Shown one piece after another: positions 35,790 through 44,438 of a stretch of 64,000 nt of DNA; position 1 is the stretch's first letter, and each line of letters begins with the position of its first letter. The DNA comes from Dokdonella fugitiva (GTDB taxonomy: Bacteria > Pseudomonadota > Gammaproteobacteria > Xanthomonadales > Rhodanobacteraceae), in the NCBI RefSeq assembly GCF_014138265.1, contig NZ_JACGXL010000007.1, positions 1 to 64,000 of the forward strand, given 5' to 3'. Below the pieces are notes generated by a model that saw nothing but the letters and a program-made list of their open reading frames with translations, was not told the DNA's origin and searched no databases. The position numbers and the translations under genes were made by a program.

Positions 35790-36689
35790 ATGCACGCACG
35801 CCATGTCCTGTCCATTGCCGTCGCGAGCCTGCTGCTCGCGGCGTGCGCGACGAAACCTTCGCGCGAAGCGGCCTTCGAACTCGACGGCGACGCATCGGTG
35901 TTCCTGCCCGGGGTCGTCTCGTCGGAGTATTCGGAGATCCGCGCGGCCGTGAGCCCCGACGGCGCCAGCGTGCTCTGGGGCAGCACGAACCGGCCCGGCG
36001 GCGCGGGTGGCTGGGACATCTGGATGAGCCAGCGTCGCGACGGCGCGTGGAGCGCGCCGGTCGCGGTGGCGTTCGACACGCCCGCGAACGAATTCGATCC
36101 CGCGTTCGCGGCCGACGGCCGCAGCGTCTACTTCTTCTCCAATCGCGCCGGCGGCTACGGCGGCGACGATCTCTGGCAGGCCGCGTTCGATCCCGCGACG
36201 GCGACGTTCGGCACGCCGGTGAACCTCGGCGCGGGCGTCAACTCCGCCGGCGACGAATGGGCGCCGACGCCGTCCGCCGACGGCCGCACGCTGCTGTTCG
36301 CGACGAACGGCCGCGGCGGCGCGGGTCGCCACGACCTGTTCACGAGTACCTGGCGCGACGGCGCGTGGCAGGCGGCAGTGCCGCTCGCCGGCGAAGTCAA
36401 CGGACCCGGCGACGACTTCGACGCGGCCTGGCTCGACGACGGCCGCGTGCTCGTGTTCGCGCGTTCCGACGACGTGGAGAACGCAGCGATCGCGCTCTGG
36501 TCCGCCGTGCGCGACGGTGATCGCTACGTGCGTGCGCAGCGGCTCGACGCGCGCGTCGACGTCGACGGCGGCTGGATCCTCGGCCCGTCGGTCGATCCCG
36601 CGCACCCAGGCATCCTGCTGTTCTCCGGCGAACGCGCGGGAGGGCAGGGGCGTGCGGACATCCATTCCATCCACTACCGCGTGCGCTGA
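35790..36689 (+). CDS. PD40 (TolB-like) beta-propeller lipoprotein
   Basis: A 299-residue protein with lipobox LLAACAT and PD40/WD40-like repeats ([54 protein letters not shown], and a final [13 protein letters not shown]). This is the repeat of the TolB C-terminal propeller, also found in OmpA-associated proteins. Outer-membrane anchored by its N-terminal lipid; likely a protein- or glycan-binding role. It lies 24 bp after trpG and 22 bp before trpD, so it is inside the trp transcript without an obvious link to tryptophan. Confidence 0.85.
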   Translation: MHARHVLSIAVASLLLAACATKPSREAAFELDGDASVFLPGVVSSEYSEIRAAVSPDGASVLWGSTNRPGGAGGWDIWMSQRRDGAWSAPVAVAFDTPANEFDPAFAADGRSVYFFSNRAGGYGGDDLWQAAFDPATATFGTPVNLGAGVNSAGDEWAPTPSADGRTLLFATNGRGGAGRHDLFTSTWRDGAWQAAVPLAGEVNGPGDDFDAAWLDDGRVLVFARSDDVENAAIALWSAVRDGDRYVRAQRLDARVDVDGGWILGPSVDPAHPGILLFSGERAGGQGRADIHSIHYRVR

Positions 36690-36711
36690 GCGCGAGCAAC
36701 GAAACCCGACC

Positions 36712-37755
36712 ATGCCGATCACCCCGCAGGAAGCGCTGCAACGCGCCATCGAGCACCGCGAGATCTTCCACGACGAGATGGTCGAGCTCATGCGCCAGAT
36801 CATGCGCGGCGAGGTCTCGCCGACGCTGGTCGCGGCGATCGTCGCCGGCCTGCGCGTGAAGAAGGAGACGATCGGCGAGATCACCGGCGCCGCGCGCGTG
36901 ATGCGCGAGCTCGCCGCGAAGGTCGACGTCGGCGCGCCCGCGCACTTCGTCGACATCGTCGGCACCGGCGGCGACGGCGCGCACACGTTCAACATCTCGA
37001 CCGCGTCGATGTTCGTCGCCGCGGCCGCGGGCGCGAAGGTCGCCAAGCACGGCAATCGCAGCGTGTCGTCGAAGTCGGGCAGCGCCGACGTGCTCGAGGC
37101 GCTCGGCGCGTCGATCGAGCTCGATCCCGCGCAGGTCGCGCGCTGCTTCGCGCAGACCGGCATCGGCTTCATGTACGCGCCGAACCACCATCCGGCGATG
37201 AAGGTCGTCGCGCCGGTGCGCAAGGAGCTCGGCGTGCGCACGCTGTTCAACATCCTCGGGCCGCTGACCAACCCCGCGGGTGCGCCGAACATCCTCATGG
37301 GCGTGTTCCACCCCGACCTCGTCGGCATCCAGGTGCGCGCGTTGCAGCAGCTCGGCGCGCGCCATGCGCTCGTCGTCTGGGGCCGCGACGGCATGGACGA
37401 GATCTCGCTCGGCGCGGCGACGATGGTCGGCGAACTGCGCGACGGCGCCGTGCGCGAGTACGTGATCGAGCCGGAGGACTTCGGCCTCGTGATGGCGTCG
37501 AGCCGCAACCTGCGCGTCGCGCACGCGCTCGAATCGAAGGCGCTGCTGCTCGAGGCGCTCGACGACACGCCCGGCGTCGCGCGCGACATCGTCCTGCTCA
37601 ACGCGGGTGCGGCGCTGTACGCGGCCGACCTCGCCGGTTCGATCCAGGACGGCATCGAGCGCGCGCGCGCGGTCGTCGCGAGCGGCGCCGCTCGCGCGAA
37701 GCTCGATGCGTTCGTCGCGGCGACGCGCACGCTGGTCGCGGAGGGTCGCGCATGA
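36712..37755 (+). CDS. trpD: Anthranilate phosphoribosyltransferase
   Basis: A 347-residue enzyme joining anthranilate and PRPP. Signature PRPP loop [36 protein letters not shown], and FAPxH-like [11 protein letters not shown], with [12 protein letters not shown]. Length is normal. Its end overlaps trpC by 4 bp (ATGA), so the two are translationally coupled. Confidence 0.96.
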   Translation: MPITPQEALQRAIEHREIFHDEMVELMRQIMRGEVSPTLVAAIVAGLRVKKETIGEITGAARVMRELAAKVDVGAPAHFVDIVGTGGDGAHTFNISTASMFVAAAAGAKVAKHGNRSVSSKSGSADVLEALGASIELDPAQVARCFAQTGIGFMYAPNHHPAMKVVAPVRKELGVRTLFNILGPLTNPAGAPNILMGVFHPDLVGIQVRALQQLGARHALVVWGRDGMDEISLGAATMVGELRDGAVREYVIEPEDFGLVMASSRNLRVAHALESKALLLEALDDTPGVARDIVLLNAGAALYAADLAGSIQDGIERARAVVASGAARAKLDAFVAATRTLVAEGRA

Positions 37756-38546
37756 GCGACATCCTGCAGCGCATCCTCGCGCGCAAGGCCGAGGAGATCG
37801 CCGAGCGCAGCGCGCGCGTGCCGCTCGCCGAACTCGCCGCGCAGGCCGCCGACCTGCCGCCCACGCGCGGCTTCGCCGCGGCGATCGAGGCGAAGCTCGA
37901 GGCGGGCCTGTCCGCGGTGATCGCCGAAGTGAAGAAGGCGAGCCCGTCGCGCGGCGTGATCCGCGCCGACTTCGATCCGGCGGCGATCGCGGCGAGCTAC
38001 GCCGCGGGCGGTGCCGCCTGCCTGTCGGTGCTCACCGACACCGACTTCTTCCAGGGCAGCGAGGCGTACCTGCAGCAGGCGCGCGCGGCGTGCGCGCTGC
38101 CGGTGCTGCGCAAGGACTTCACCGTCGATCCGTACCAGGTCTACGAGGCGCGCGCGATCGGCGCCGACGCGATCCTGCTCATCGTCGCCGCGCTCGACGA
38201 CGCGGTGCTGCTCGAGCTCGCGCTGCTCGCCGCCGAACTCGACCTCGACGTGCTGGTCGAAGTGCACGACGAGGACGAACTCGAGCGCGCGCTCGACGTG
38301 CCGGCGCCACTGGTCGGCATCAACAACCGCAACCTGCGCACGTTCGAGACCTCGCTCGACACGACCCTGCGCCTGCGCGGGCGCGTCGGCGACGGGCGCG
38401 TGCTCGTCACCGAGAGCGGCATCCACGCCCCCGCCGACGTCGCGCGCATGCGCGAGGCGGGCATCGACGCGTTCCTCGTCGGCGAAGCATTCATGCGCGC
38501 ACCCGATCCGGGAGCGGAGCTCGCGCGCCTGTTCTTCGCACGCTGA
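37752..38546 (+). CDS. trpC: Indole-3-glycerol phosphate synthase
   Basis: A 264-residue TIM barrel. Motifs [13 protein letters not shown] (catalytic Lys), [50 protein letters not shown] and VTESGIH match TrpC. It is a single-function enzyme, not fused to TrpF. Its stop overlaps the start of the HAD gene (TGATG), so that phosphatase-like gene is coupled to it. Confidence 0.96.
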   Translation: MSDILQRILARKAEEIAERSARVPLAELAAQAADLPPTRGFAAAIEAKLEAGLSAVIAEVKKASPSRGVIRADFDPAAIAASYAAGGAACLSVLTDTDFFQGSEAYLQQARAACALPVLRKDFTVDPYQVYEARAIGADAILLIVAALDDAVLLELALLAAELDLDVLVEVHDEDELERALDVPAPLVGINNRNLRTFETSLDTTLRLRGRVGDGRVLVTESGIHAPADVARMREAGIDAFLVGEAFMRAPDPGAELARLFFAR

Positions 38547-39253
38547 TGGGTTCGCCGATGGCCTGCATCGCGTCGCCCGCCGACGCGCCGGGCGGCGCGC
38601 GCCGCGTCGTGCTGTTCGACTTCGACGGCGTGCTCGTGCGCGGCGACTCGTTCACGCGCTTCATGCGAGCGCGCTACGCGAGCGCGTGGCCACGCGCGAT
38701 TCCGTTGCTGCTCGCGGCGCCGCTGCTCGGCCTCGCCGCGACGACCCGGCGCGGCCGCCGCGCGCTCGAGCGCGGCCTCGTGCACTGGGGCCTGCGCGGG
38801 CTCGACGAGCGCGCCTACCACGCGCGCGCGCACGCGTTCGGGCGCAGCCTCGCCGACGACGCGCGCAACCTGCAGCGCGCGGCGTTCACCGCGCTGAGGC
38901 GGCATCGGCATGCGGGCGACCGCGTCGTCGTCGTCACCGGCTGCGAGCACGTACTCGCGCGCGCGATCCTCGACCACCTCGGCCTGCACGACGTCGAACT
39001 CGTCGCGTCGCGCTTCGCGCACGGCGGGGGCGGGCCGCGCATCGCCTGCCGCAACGTCGGGCGCGAGAAGCTGCGCCAGCTCGCCGCACTCGGCATCGAG
39101 CCGACCTGGGACGTCGCCTACAGCGATTCGCTGGTCGACCTGCCGATGCTCGGCGGCGCGGCCGAGGCGGTGCTCGTGAACGTCGAGACGGCGGGTTTCG
39201 AGCGCGCGCGCGCCGTGCTCGGCGAGCGTGTGCGGCGCGTCGATTGGTGGTGA
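38546..39253 (+). CDS. HAD-IB family phosphatase-like protein
   Basis: A 235-residue haloacid dehalogenase fold. Motif I DFDGVLVRGDSF (nucleophile Asp plus acid Asp), motif II VVVVTGCEHVLA, motif III Lys in VGREKLRQL and motif IV AYSDSLVDLPML fit subfamily IB (phosphoserine-phosphatase-like). ATG at 38546 overlaps the trpC stop; ATG 38558 is an alternative. Substrate unknown; other xanthomonads have similar HAD genes near trpC. It ends the trpGDC transcript. Confidence 0.85.
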   Translation: MGSPMACIASPADAPGGARRVVLFDFDGVLVRGDSFTRFMRARYASAWPRAIPLLLAAPLLGLAATTRRGRRALERGLVHWGLRGLDERAYHARAHAFGRSLADDARNLQRAAFTALRRHRHAGDRVVVVTGCEHVLARAILDHLGLHDVELVASRFAHGGGGPRIACRNVGREKLRQLAALGIEPTWDVAYSDSLVDLPMLGGAAEAVLVNVETAGFERARAVLGERVRRVDWW

Positions 39254-39359
39254 CGGCGCCGGCGCGTGTCGCGGACGGTGGGACTCCTGGTCGCACGCTC
39301 CGCGTCCGTGCACGTTTCCGCGAGGCAGCGTCCCGCCCTGTGCGCCGCGTCCGTTCAGG

Positions 39360-39836
39360 TCAAGGCCGGGGCGTGAGGTCGAGCGCGTAGAAGCGGGTAC
39401 CGCTGATATGCGCGTCGCCGTAGGGCGGCGTTTCGACGAAGCCGAGGCGGCGGTAGAGCGCCTGCGCGGCGTTCATGCTCGCGAGCGTGTCGAGCCGCAG
39501 CTCGGCATAGCCCGCCGTGCGCGCGGCGTCGACGATCGCGCCGACCAGGCGCGCGCCGAGGCCGAGCCCGCGGCGCGCGTCGCGCACGTACAGCCGCTTC
39601 ATTTCGCCGCTGCGCGCGTCGTGGCGGCGCAGCGCCGCGCATCCGGCGACCGCGTCGTCGACGAATGCGATGAACAGCGCGCCCTGCGGCGGCAGGTACG
39701 GCGCCGGCAGGCCGGCCGAGAAGCCCTGGTACTCGAGGTCGACGCCGATCGTCGCCGCGTATTCGCGGAACAGCGTGCGCGCGGTCGCGACGAGCGCGTC
39801 GTCGACCTGCCGCAGCACGATCGAAGGGGTCGCCAT
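39360..39836 (-). CDS. GNAT family N-acetyltransferase
   Basis: A 158-residue protein with the acetyl-CoA pocket motif RRGLGLGARLVGAIV (RxxGxG/A) and a C-terminal YRRLGFVETPPYGD segment. Cytoplasmic acetyltransferase of unknown substrate. ATG at 39836 follows a poor site; in-frame upstream sequence does not look coding. Divergent from the MarR-GNAT gene, with a palindrome in between. Confidence 0.88.
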   Translation of the reverse strand: MATPSIVLRQVDDALVATARTLFREYAATIGVDLEYQGFSAGLPAPYLPPQGALFIAFVDDAVAGCAALRRHDARSGEMKRLYVRDARRGLGLGARLVGAIVDAARTAGYAELRLDTLASMNAAQALYRRLGFVETPPYGDAHISGTRFYALDLTPRP

Positions 39837-39934
39837 GACACGTTCCGTACGCCGGCGCGGCGGTTCGCCGCAGGGGAATCCTAGTGCGCCGCGGCCGCGC
39901 GCGGTAGTCTTGCGCGCTCGCTCCGAACGCAGTA

Positions 39935-39950
39935 ACGTAAGCACTTACGT
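39935..39950. promoter_or_regulatory. Palindromic operator, probably for the MarR-type regulator
   Basis: ACGTAAG-CA-CTTACGT, a perfect 7-bp inverted repeat with 2-bp spacer, stands out in the shared promoter region of two divergent acetyltransferase genes, 20 bp before the MarR-GNAT start. MarR proteins bind such 16-20 bp palindromes, so autoregulation is likely (inference). Confidence 0.65.
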
Positions 39951-39969
39951 AATTGCCGACGGACCATCG

Positions 39970-40980
39970 ATGTTCCTGCATGGGCAAGGCGAGCTCGCGC
40001 TCGGCAGCCGGCTCAAGGCGGTCAGCGAAAGCCTGTACGCGGCGGCCAACGTCGCGTATCGCGAAACGGGGCACGACCTCGACGCGCACTGGTTCCCCGT
40101 GCTGCGCTACCTGCAGGTGCGCGGGCCCGCCTCGGTCACCGAAATCGCCGCGGCGATCGGGCAGACACACCCGGCGGTGAGCCAGCTCGCGGCGAAGCTG
40201 CGCGCGCAAGGTTGGATCACGCGCCGCGCCGATCGCAGCGACGCGCGGCGCGGCGTGCTCGAACTGTCCGCCGATGCCGAGCGCAAGCTCGACCGTCTCG
40301 GTCCCGTCTGGTGCGCCATCCGTCGCGCGGCCGCCGCGGCGGCCGCGCGGGGCGGCGGTACGCTGCTCGACGCGCTCGGTGCATTCGAGGCGGACATCGC
40401 GAGCGGGCGCCTCGCCGCCGACATCCGCTCGCACCATGCGCGCCTGAAGAAGGCGAAGATCGACATCGCGCCGTACCGGAGCGACTGGGCGCCGCACTTC
40501 GAGCGCCTCAACGTCGAGTGGCTGCAGCGCTGGTTCACGCTCGAGGACGTCGACCGCGCCGTGCTCGGCGATCCGCAGACGCACGTGATCGAGCCGGGCG
40601 GCGCGATCCTGTTCGCGACGCTCGACGGCGAAGTGATCGGCACGTGCGCGCTGCTGAAGGAGGCGCCCGGCGTGTACGAGTTGTCGAAGATGGCGGTCGA
40701 AAGCGGCTTTCGCGGCTTCGGCGCGGGCCGCAGGCTGCTCGACGGCGTGATCGCCGAGTTCGAACGCCGGCGCGGCCGCACGTTGTTCCTCGAATCGAGC
40801 AAGCGCCTCGGTCCCGCGCTGCAGCTGTACGAGAGCGGTGGCTTCGTCCATCATCCCGCGCCGCGGCCGGGCAGCCACTACCAGCGCGCGGATGTCTACA
40901 TGGTGTACGAGCCGGGGAAAACCGCCGGCCGGCGTGCGAAGGCGGCGCCGCGCAAGCACTTGCGCGTGGTGGGGCGCTGA
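39970..40980 (+). CDS. MarR-family regulator fused to a GNAT acetyltransferase
   Basis: A 336-residue protein. Residues about 1-145 are a MarR winged helix (RYLQVRGPASVTEIAAAIGQ, then HPAVSQLAAKLRAQGWITRR and a wing RSDARRGVLELS); residues about 165-315 are a GNAT domain with GFRGFGAGRRLLDGVI. This fusion is a known family annotated as bifunctional helix-turn-helix transcriptional regulator/GNAT. Ligand and acetyl acceptor unknown. It faces the GNAT gene at 39360 across a palindrome at 39935. Confidence 0.9.
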   Translation: MFLHGQGELALGSRLKAVSESLYAAANVAYRETGHDLDAHWFPVLRYLQVRGPASVTEIAAAIGQTHPAVSQLAAKLRAQGWITRRADRSDARRGVLELSADAERKLDRLGPVWCAIRRAAAAAAARGGGTLLDALGAFEADIASGRLAADIRSHHARLKKAKIDIAPYRSDWAPHFERLNVEWLQRWFTLEDVDRAVLGDPQTHVIEPGGAILFATLDGEVIGTCALLKEAPGVYELSKMAVESGFRGFGAGRRLLDGVIAEFERRRGRTLFLESSKRLGPALQLYESGGFVHHPAPRPGSHYQRADVYMVYEPGKTAGRRAKAAPRKHLRVVGR

Positions 40981-41050
40981 GCCTACATATCTTCGCTACG
41001 CGTACGGCACCTGCAACGGCCGGTGCTCGAGTTGCCCTGCACGCTCCGCG

Positions 41051-41499
41051 TCAGAAGACGATGCGTTCGATCGCGCCGAGGTACTGCCAGGTGTCGCCGG
41101 CGCGAACGAAACGCGCGACCTCGCCGTAACCGTTCGGCCAGCCGCAGTGTACGGTCAACTGCGCGACCGCTTCGTCGGGGGAGCGCAACAGGAAGTCGCT
41201 CACATCGATGATGCAGGCCGGAGTCGCCGCCGACGTGCGCTCGCACCGATGCGTCGATTCCGTCTCGATGCATTCGCAGTCCTTCGGTCCGCCGATCGCG
41301 TGGTGAGCGGCGCCAGGGAGCCGAGCCCGCACTTCGTCACCCGGCACAGCGCCTTCGACGCCGACGCAGAGGTATGCATGCGGGAGGAGGGCGTCGGCGT
41401 CGAGCGCTGCATGCACGGCATTGCGGGCCGCTGCGACGTCGGCCGGCGTCGGCGGGTTGCGACGATCGTTGCAGCGATGGCCAGCGCGATGCCGAGCAT
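41051..41499 (-). pseudogene. Probable exported protein gene with a frameshift near its start
   Basis: Leftward. An ATG at 41499 after GGGGATTTCCC begins a membrane/signal-like segment (MLGIALAIAATIVAT), but this frame becomes meaningless after about 15 codons. From there another frame carries a plausible 135-residue protein (NPPTPADVAAARNAVHAALD.., with DCECIETESTH and a final DTWQYLGAIERIVF) that ends at 41051. A one-base shift would join them. Either the gene is broken, or the assembly has an indel, or translation starts inside the second frame. Cys residues (YLCVG, DCECIE, HRCER, ACIID, HCGW) suggest a periplasmic disulfide protein. Unknown function. Confidence 0.45.
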
Positions 41500-41690
41500 G
41501 GGAAATCCCCGACCGACCCGTCGTGCCGGAGTCTAGCCTCCCTCGGAATGCCGCGCATGCACGGCACCCGCGCGGCGCCCGGCGTCGCAAGCCTCGCTCG
41601 TCGCGCCTCGGTCGTACACGCACAGCAGCGCGAAAAATCGATGGCGCGATACCGCACGCGCGGTATCGCGCCGAACCGGCGGCTCGCGCT

Positions 41691-42326
41691 TCAGGCGGGA
41701 TCCACGACGACACCAGGCAGGAGATGGCCGTCGCGCCACGCGGCCGCGGCGTCGCGCAGTTCGAGCGCCGAGCGCAGTCCGAGCTTGTGCTTGAGTGCCT
41801 CGCGATGCGAATCCACGGTCTTGACCTGCAAGCCGAGTGATCGCGCGATCGCGCTCGGGCCCTCGCCCCAGCCGAGGCGTTCGAAGACTTCCGTCTCGCG
41901 ATCGCTCAGTGGCAGGCGCGGCCTCCGGTGCGAACGGGCCACGGGACAGGCCTGGCAACGTTCCGCGCCGGCCCGTTCCTCCGTGCAGCGCGCTACGTGG
42001 GTGAGTCCGTCCGAAATTTCCGGCCAGGCGACGCGCTCGTTGAAGTAGCCGCACGTGCACTCGCGACCGAACGAGGGTCGCGTGCCGGAATGCGCGCGGT
42101 CGCCGACGATCACGACGCGCGGCACGCGATAGCGCGGGCGATGGAGCGCGCGCAGGGGTTCGACCAGCCGAAGGTCGAGAACGAGCATGTCGGGCTGCAT
42201 TTCTTCGAGTGCGCCGAGTGCGTCCCGCGCCGTTTCCGACACGCCCACCAGCTCGACTCCGCGAAGGCCTTCGACCAGATGGAGGAAGCCGGTCAGCCAG
42301 ATCGGGTTCGTCGAGGCGACGACCAT
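41691..42326 (-). CDS. LuxR/NarL-type response regulator with a cysteine-rich linker
   Basis: A 211-residue protein. N-terminal receiver-like domain with Asp51 in LVLDLRL but degenerate acidic pocket (VASTNPIW replaces the usual DD), and a C-terminal LuxR helix-turn-helix (about 138-200, LSDRETEVFERLG, then VKTVDSHREALKHKLG). Between them five Cys fall in 38 residues (C90, C92, C114, C124, C127), including CTC and CQAC. The spacing suggests a metal or Fe-S binding site. ATG at 42326 follows CAGGAACGCC. It is divergent from the six-gene operon at 42625 and likely controls it; no kinase is adjacent. Confidence 0.75.
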   Translation of the reverse strand: MVVASTNPIWLTGFLHLVEGLRGVELVGVSETARDALGALEEMQPDMLVLDLRLVEPLRALHRPRYRVPRVVIVGDRAHSGTRPSFGRECTCGYFNERVAWPEISDGLTHVARCTEERAGAERCQACPVARSHRRPRLPLSDRETEVFERLGWGEGPSAIARSLGLQVKTVDSHREALKHKLGLRSALELRDAAAAWRDGHLLPGVVVDPA

Positions 42327-42379
42327 CTTTGGCGTTCCTGGAACTCGATCCTGATGCAAATGATTGTGACGCATGCACG

Positions 42380-42500
42380 GCGCCCCCGGGGCTCATCTAC
42401 GATAAAAATAACAGATAAATCAGTATCTTATAGATTATTCGACTATGAATAATTCCATTGTGCACGGGTGATTCTCCTAGGTGATTCACCGATTCCCTAG
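42380..42500. promoter_or_regulatory. AT-rich divergent control region with repeated GGTGATTC
   Basis: The only clearly AT-rich stretch in the window (about 42398-42455) lies between the LuxR-type gene and the GTPase operon. It contains candidate -10 boxes such as TATAGAT. GGTGATTC occurs at 42467 and 42480, 13 bp apart, and the second copy is part of a GGTGA-T-TCACC palindrome; CGATTC follows at 42490. These look like regulator-binding sites. The remaining 120 bases to 42624 carry no gene. Confidence 0.5.
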
Positions 42501-42624
42501 CTCCGCAGCCCGCCTGAAACTACAGCGATAATCACAATCCTTGCGCAGCCCCGTTGAGCATGCGGATGCGCATGGAGGCCGAGTGTAATCGTTTGCAGAG
42601 CACGCCGCCGGAGTTCGACGAAGG

Positions 42625-43068
42625 ATGAGCATTTCGCCATCGCGGGAGGATGTCCCCCGGGAAGCCTTGCGTGCCTGGCAGCCCGAAGCCGAGCGCTACC
42701 TCGCTGCGCTCCTCGATCGCTCGGACGCCTTGCGCTTCGCCTGCATCGGCACGGCCGACGGACGCGTGCTGGCCAATGCGGCGCGTGCGAATGCGCATTC
42801 GACCGGCGACCGCATCGCGGCGATGACGAGTTCCCTCGTCGCACTGAGCGAGTCGTTCTCGAAGGACGCGCTGCGCAGCCATTGCACGCATTCGGTCGTG
42901 TCGACCGGCCACGGGGCGATCGTCGTCGTGCGCGTTCCCGAGCCTGCGCGCGGTTACGTGCTGTCCGTCGCCTCGGACGGCTCCGAGCTCATGGCGCTCA
43001 CGCTTCGCTCGGCGCTCGATGGCGCGGATCGACTGGCACAGATCATCGGCGGTTTCGCGCCGCGCTGA
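42625..43068 (+). CDS. Roadblock/LC7-like protein, first
   Basis: A 147-residue soluble protein. The core (RYLAALLDRSDALRFACIGT, then RIAAMTSSLVALSESFSKDA, GHGAIVVVRVPEPARGYVLS and a closing helix LRSALDGADRLAQIIGG) has the strand-helix-strand order of roadblock/LC7 proteins, the partner/GAP family of small GTPases such as MglB. First gene of a six-gene operon with a GTPase at 44435. ATG at 42625 after CGAAGG. Assignment is from pattern, so moderate. Confidence 0.68.
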   Translation: MSISPSREDVPREALRAWQPEAERYLAALLDRSDALRFACIGTADGRVLANAARANAHSTGDRIAAMTSSLVALSESFSKDALRSHCTHSVVSTGHGAIVVVRVPEPARGYVLSVASDGSELMALTLRSALDGADRLAQIIGGFAPR

Positions 43069-43134
43069 CGCCGCGCGGGCCACGCGTGTTTCCGCGGGCG
43101 GCGGTACCGCCCACTCAACAGGGGTAGCAGCACC

Positions 43135-43491
43135 ATGGCAAAGATCAGTCTCGAACCACTCCGTTCGCTCGACGGCTACGTCGCCGCCGCGCTCGTCGAC
43201 GCCGACAGCGGCATGCTCCTCGCCGGCGACGGCACGGGCGTCAACCTCGAACTCGCCGCGGCCGGCAATGCCGAGGTCGTGAAGGCCAAGCGCAAGGTGG
43301 CCAACAACCTCAAGCTCAACGACACGATCGAAGACATCCTGATCAGCCTCACCAAGCAGTACCACGTCATCCGCCCGCTCGAGTCGAACCAGAAGCTGTT
43401 CCTGTACGTCGTGCTCGATCGCGCGAAGTCGAACCTGGGCATGGCGCGCCACGAACTGCGCACGTTCGAGAAGTCGCTCGACTTCTCCTGA
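43135..43491 (+). CDS. Roadblock/LC7-like protein, second
   Basis: A 118-residue protein starting MAKISLEPLRSLDGYVAAAL with DADSGMLLAGDGTGVNLELA, NAEVVKAKRKVANNLKLNDT, and IEDILISLTKQYHVIRPLES then LFLYVVLDRAKSNLGMARHE. Same two-layer roadblock-like pattern as the preceding protein but a different sequence, so probably a second partner of the GTPase, or a heterodimer partner. Preceded by AGGGGTAGCAGCACC. 66 bp after the first roadblock gene. Confidence 0.7.
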   Translation: MAKISLEPLRSLDGYVAAALVDADSGMLLAGDGTGVNLELAAAGNAEVVKAKRKVANNLKLNDTIEDILISLTKQYHVIRPLESNQKLFLYVVLDRAKSNLGMARHELRTFEKSLDFS

Positions 43492-43526
43492 CGCCGGGCT
43501 CCGCACACCCGCCGAAGAGATCGCTT

Positions 43527-44438
43527 ATGCCGCTCGAACTTCGCTACGCGGGACTCGACACCGCCATGGAGCAGCGCCTGCGTCTGGCCACGCAGGCGCT
43601 CGCGGCACACCGGTTGCAGGCCCGCGCGGCCGCATGGGACGGCACGCGTTGCGATATCGTCGCAGCCGATCCGCACGATGCCTACGGGCGCCGCGTGATC
43701 GACATCGCGCGGCGCCGCGGTACGCCGGTACTGGAGATCGTCGAAGCCCTCGCGACGGTCGCTCGCCTGACGCGCGCCCTGCACGACCTGCTGTCGCGCG
43801 CAGCGCCTCCGTCGACGCAGAGCACGGCGACGGCGGCGCCGACCACCTCGGCATCGTCGACCCCGGCATCGTCACCGCTGCTGAAGATGGCGACGGATCC
43901 GACGCTGCGGGGCGCCGACGTCGAACTGCGGCGGGACGGCGCCGTGGTCTGGCTGCTCGCCTCCACGAGTCGCGTCGTGTCGGCGAGCGTGAGCGACCGC
44001 CTGCGCGCCTGCGAGCAGCTGGCGTCGAATGCGTGGTCGATCGCCGCGATCGGCGATCGGCAGCGTTCGCGGCCGCCGGGCGAGATCAGCGCCAGCCTCG
44101 ACGCTTTCCTGTTGATGGGTGCATGGTCGGCGCGTGCGCATCTGCCGTCGTATCCCGACGACGATGTCGGCTTGCGCGACTGGCCCGATCTCGGCGCGGC
44201 CGGCACGATCGCCGAGGCCCTGGTCGTCGTGCAATCCCTCCAGCGCTTCCGCGGCACGCCGGAGCGGATCGCCCATCGCCATGGCCTCGCGCGCGCCGAC
44301 GTCGACGCCTGCCTGTGGGCATTCCAGGCGGCTGGCCTGCTCGATCGAAGCGCGACGCCCTCCGCGGTGCCGCCACCCACGCGCCCGGGCGGCCTGTTCT
44401 CGCGTCTCGCGGCGCATTTCGGCTTGCGCGTCGCATGA
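43527..44438 (+). CDS. Uncharacterised 303-residue protein of the GTPase operon
   Basis: Begins with a ~95-residue domain (MPLELRYAGLDTAMEQRLRL, then VIDIARRRGTPVLEIVEALA), a Ser/Thr/Ala/Pro linker (about 92-115) and a second domain of about 170 residues that ends in a winged-helix-like segment (RIAHRHGLARADVDACLWAF, LLDRS) and an Arg-rich C-terminus. No membrane segment. I do not recognise the family. The linker and the C-terminal helical module suggest an adaptor that links the switch to an output. It overlaps the GTPase gene by 4 bp (ATGA). Confidence 0.7.
   Translation: MPLELRYAGLDTAMEQRLRLATQALAAHRLQARAAAWDGTRCDIVAADPHDAYGRRVIDIARRRGTPVLEIVEALATVARLTRALHDLLSRAAPPSTQSTATAAPTTSASSTPASSPLLKMATDPTLRGADVELRRDGAVVWLLASTSRVVSASVSDRLRACEQLASNAWSIAAIGDRQRSRPPGEISASLDAFLLMGAWSARAHLPSYPDDDVGLRDWPDLGAAGTIAEALVVVQSLQRFRGTPERIAHRHGLARADVDACLWAFQAAGLLDRSATPSAVPPPTRPGGLFSRLAAHFGLRVA

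Noticed and set aside
34944-38426. 1160-residue reverse-strand open frame
   Set aside because: Runs opposite trpG, the PD40 lipoprotein, trpD and trpC, which are unmistakable. The translation has no conserved motif.
41051-41713. The full 220-residue reading frame as an intact gene
   Set aside because: Its first 85 residues are Arg-rich and lack a signal or ribosome-binding site, while the other frame offers a signal peptide at 41499.
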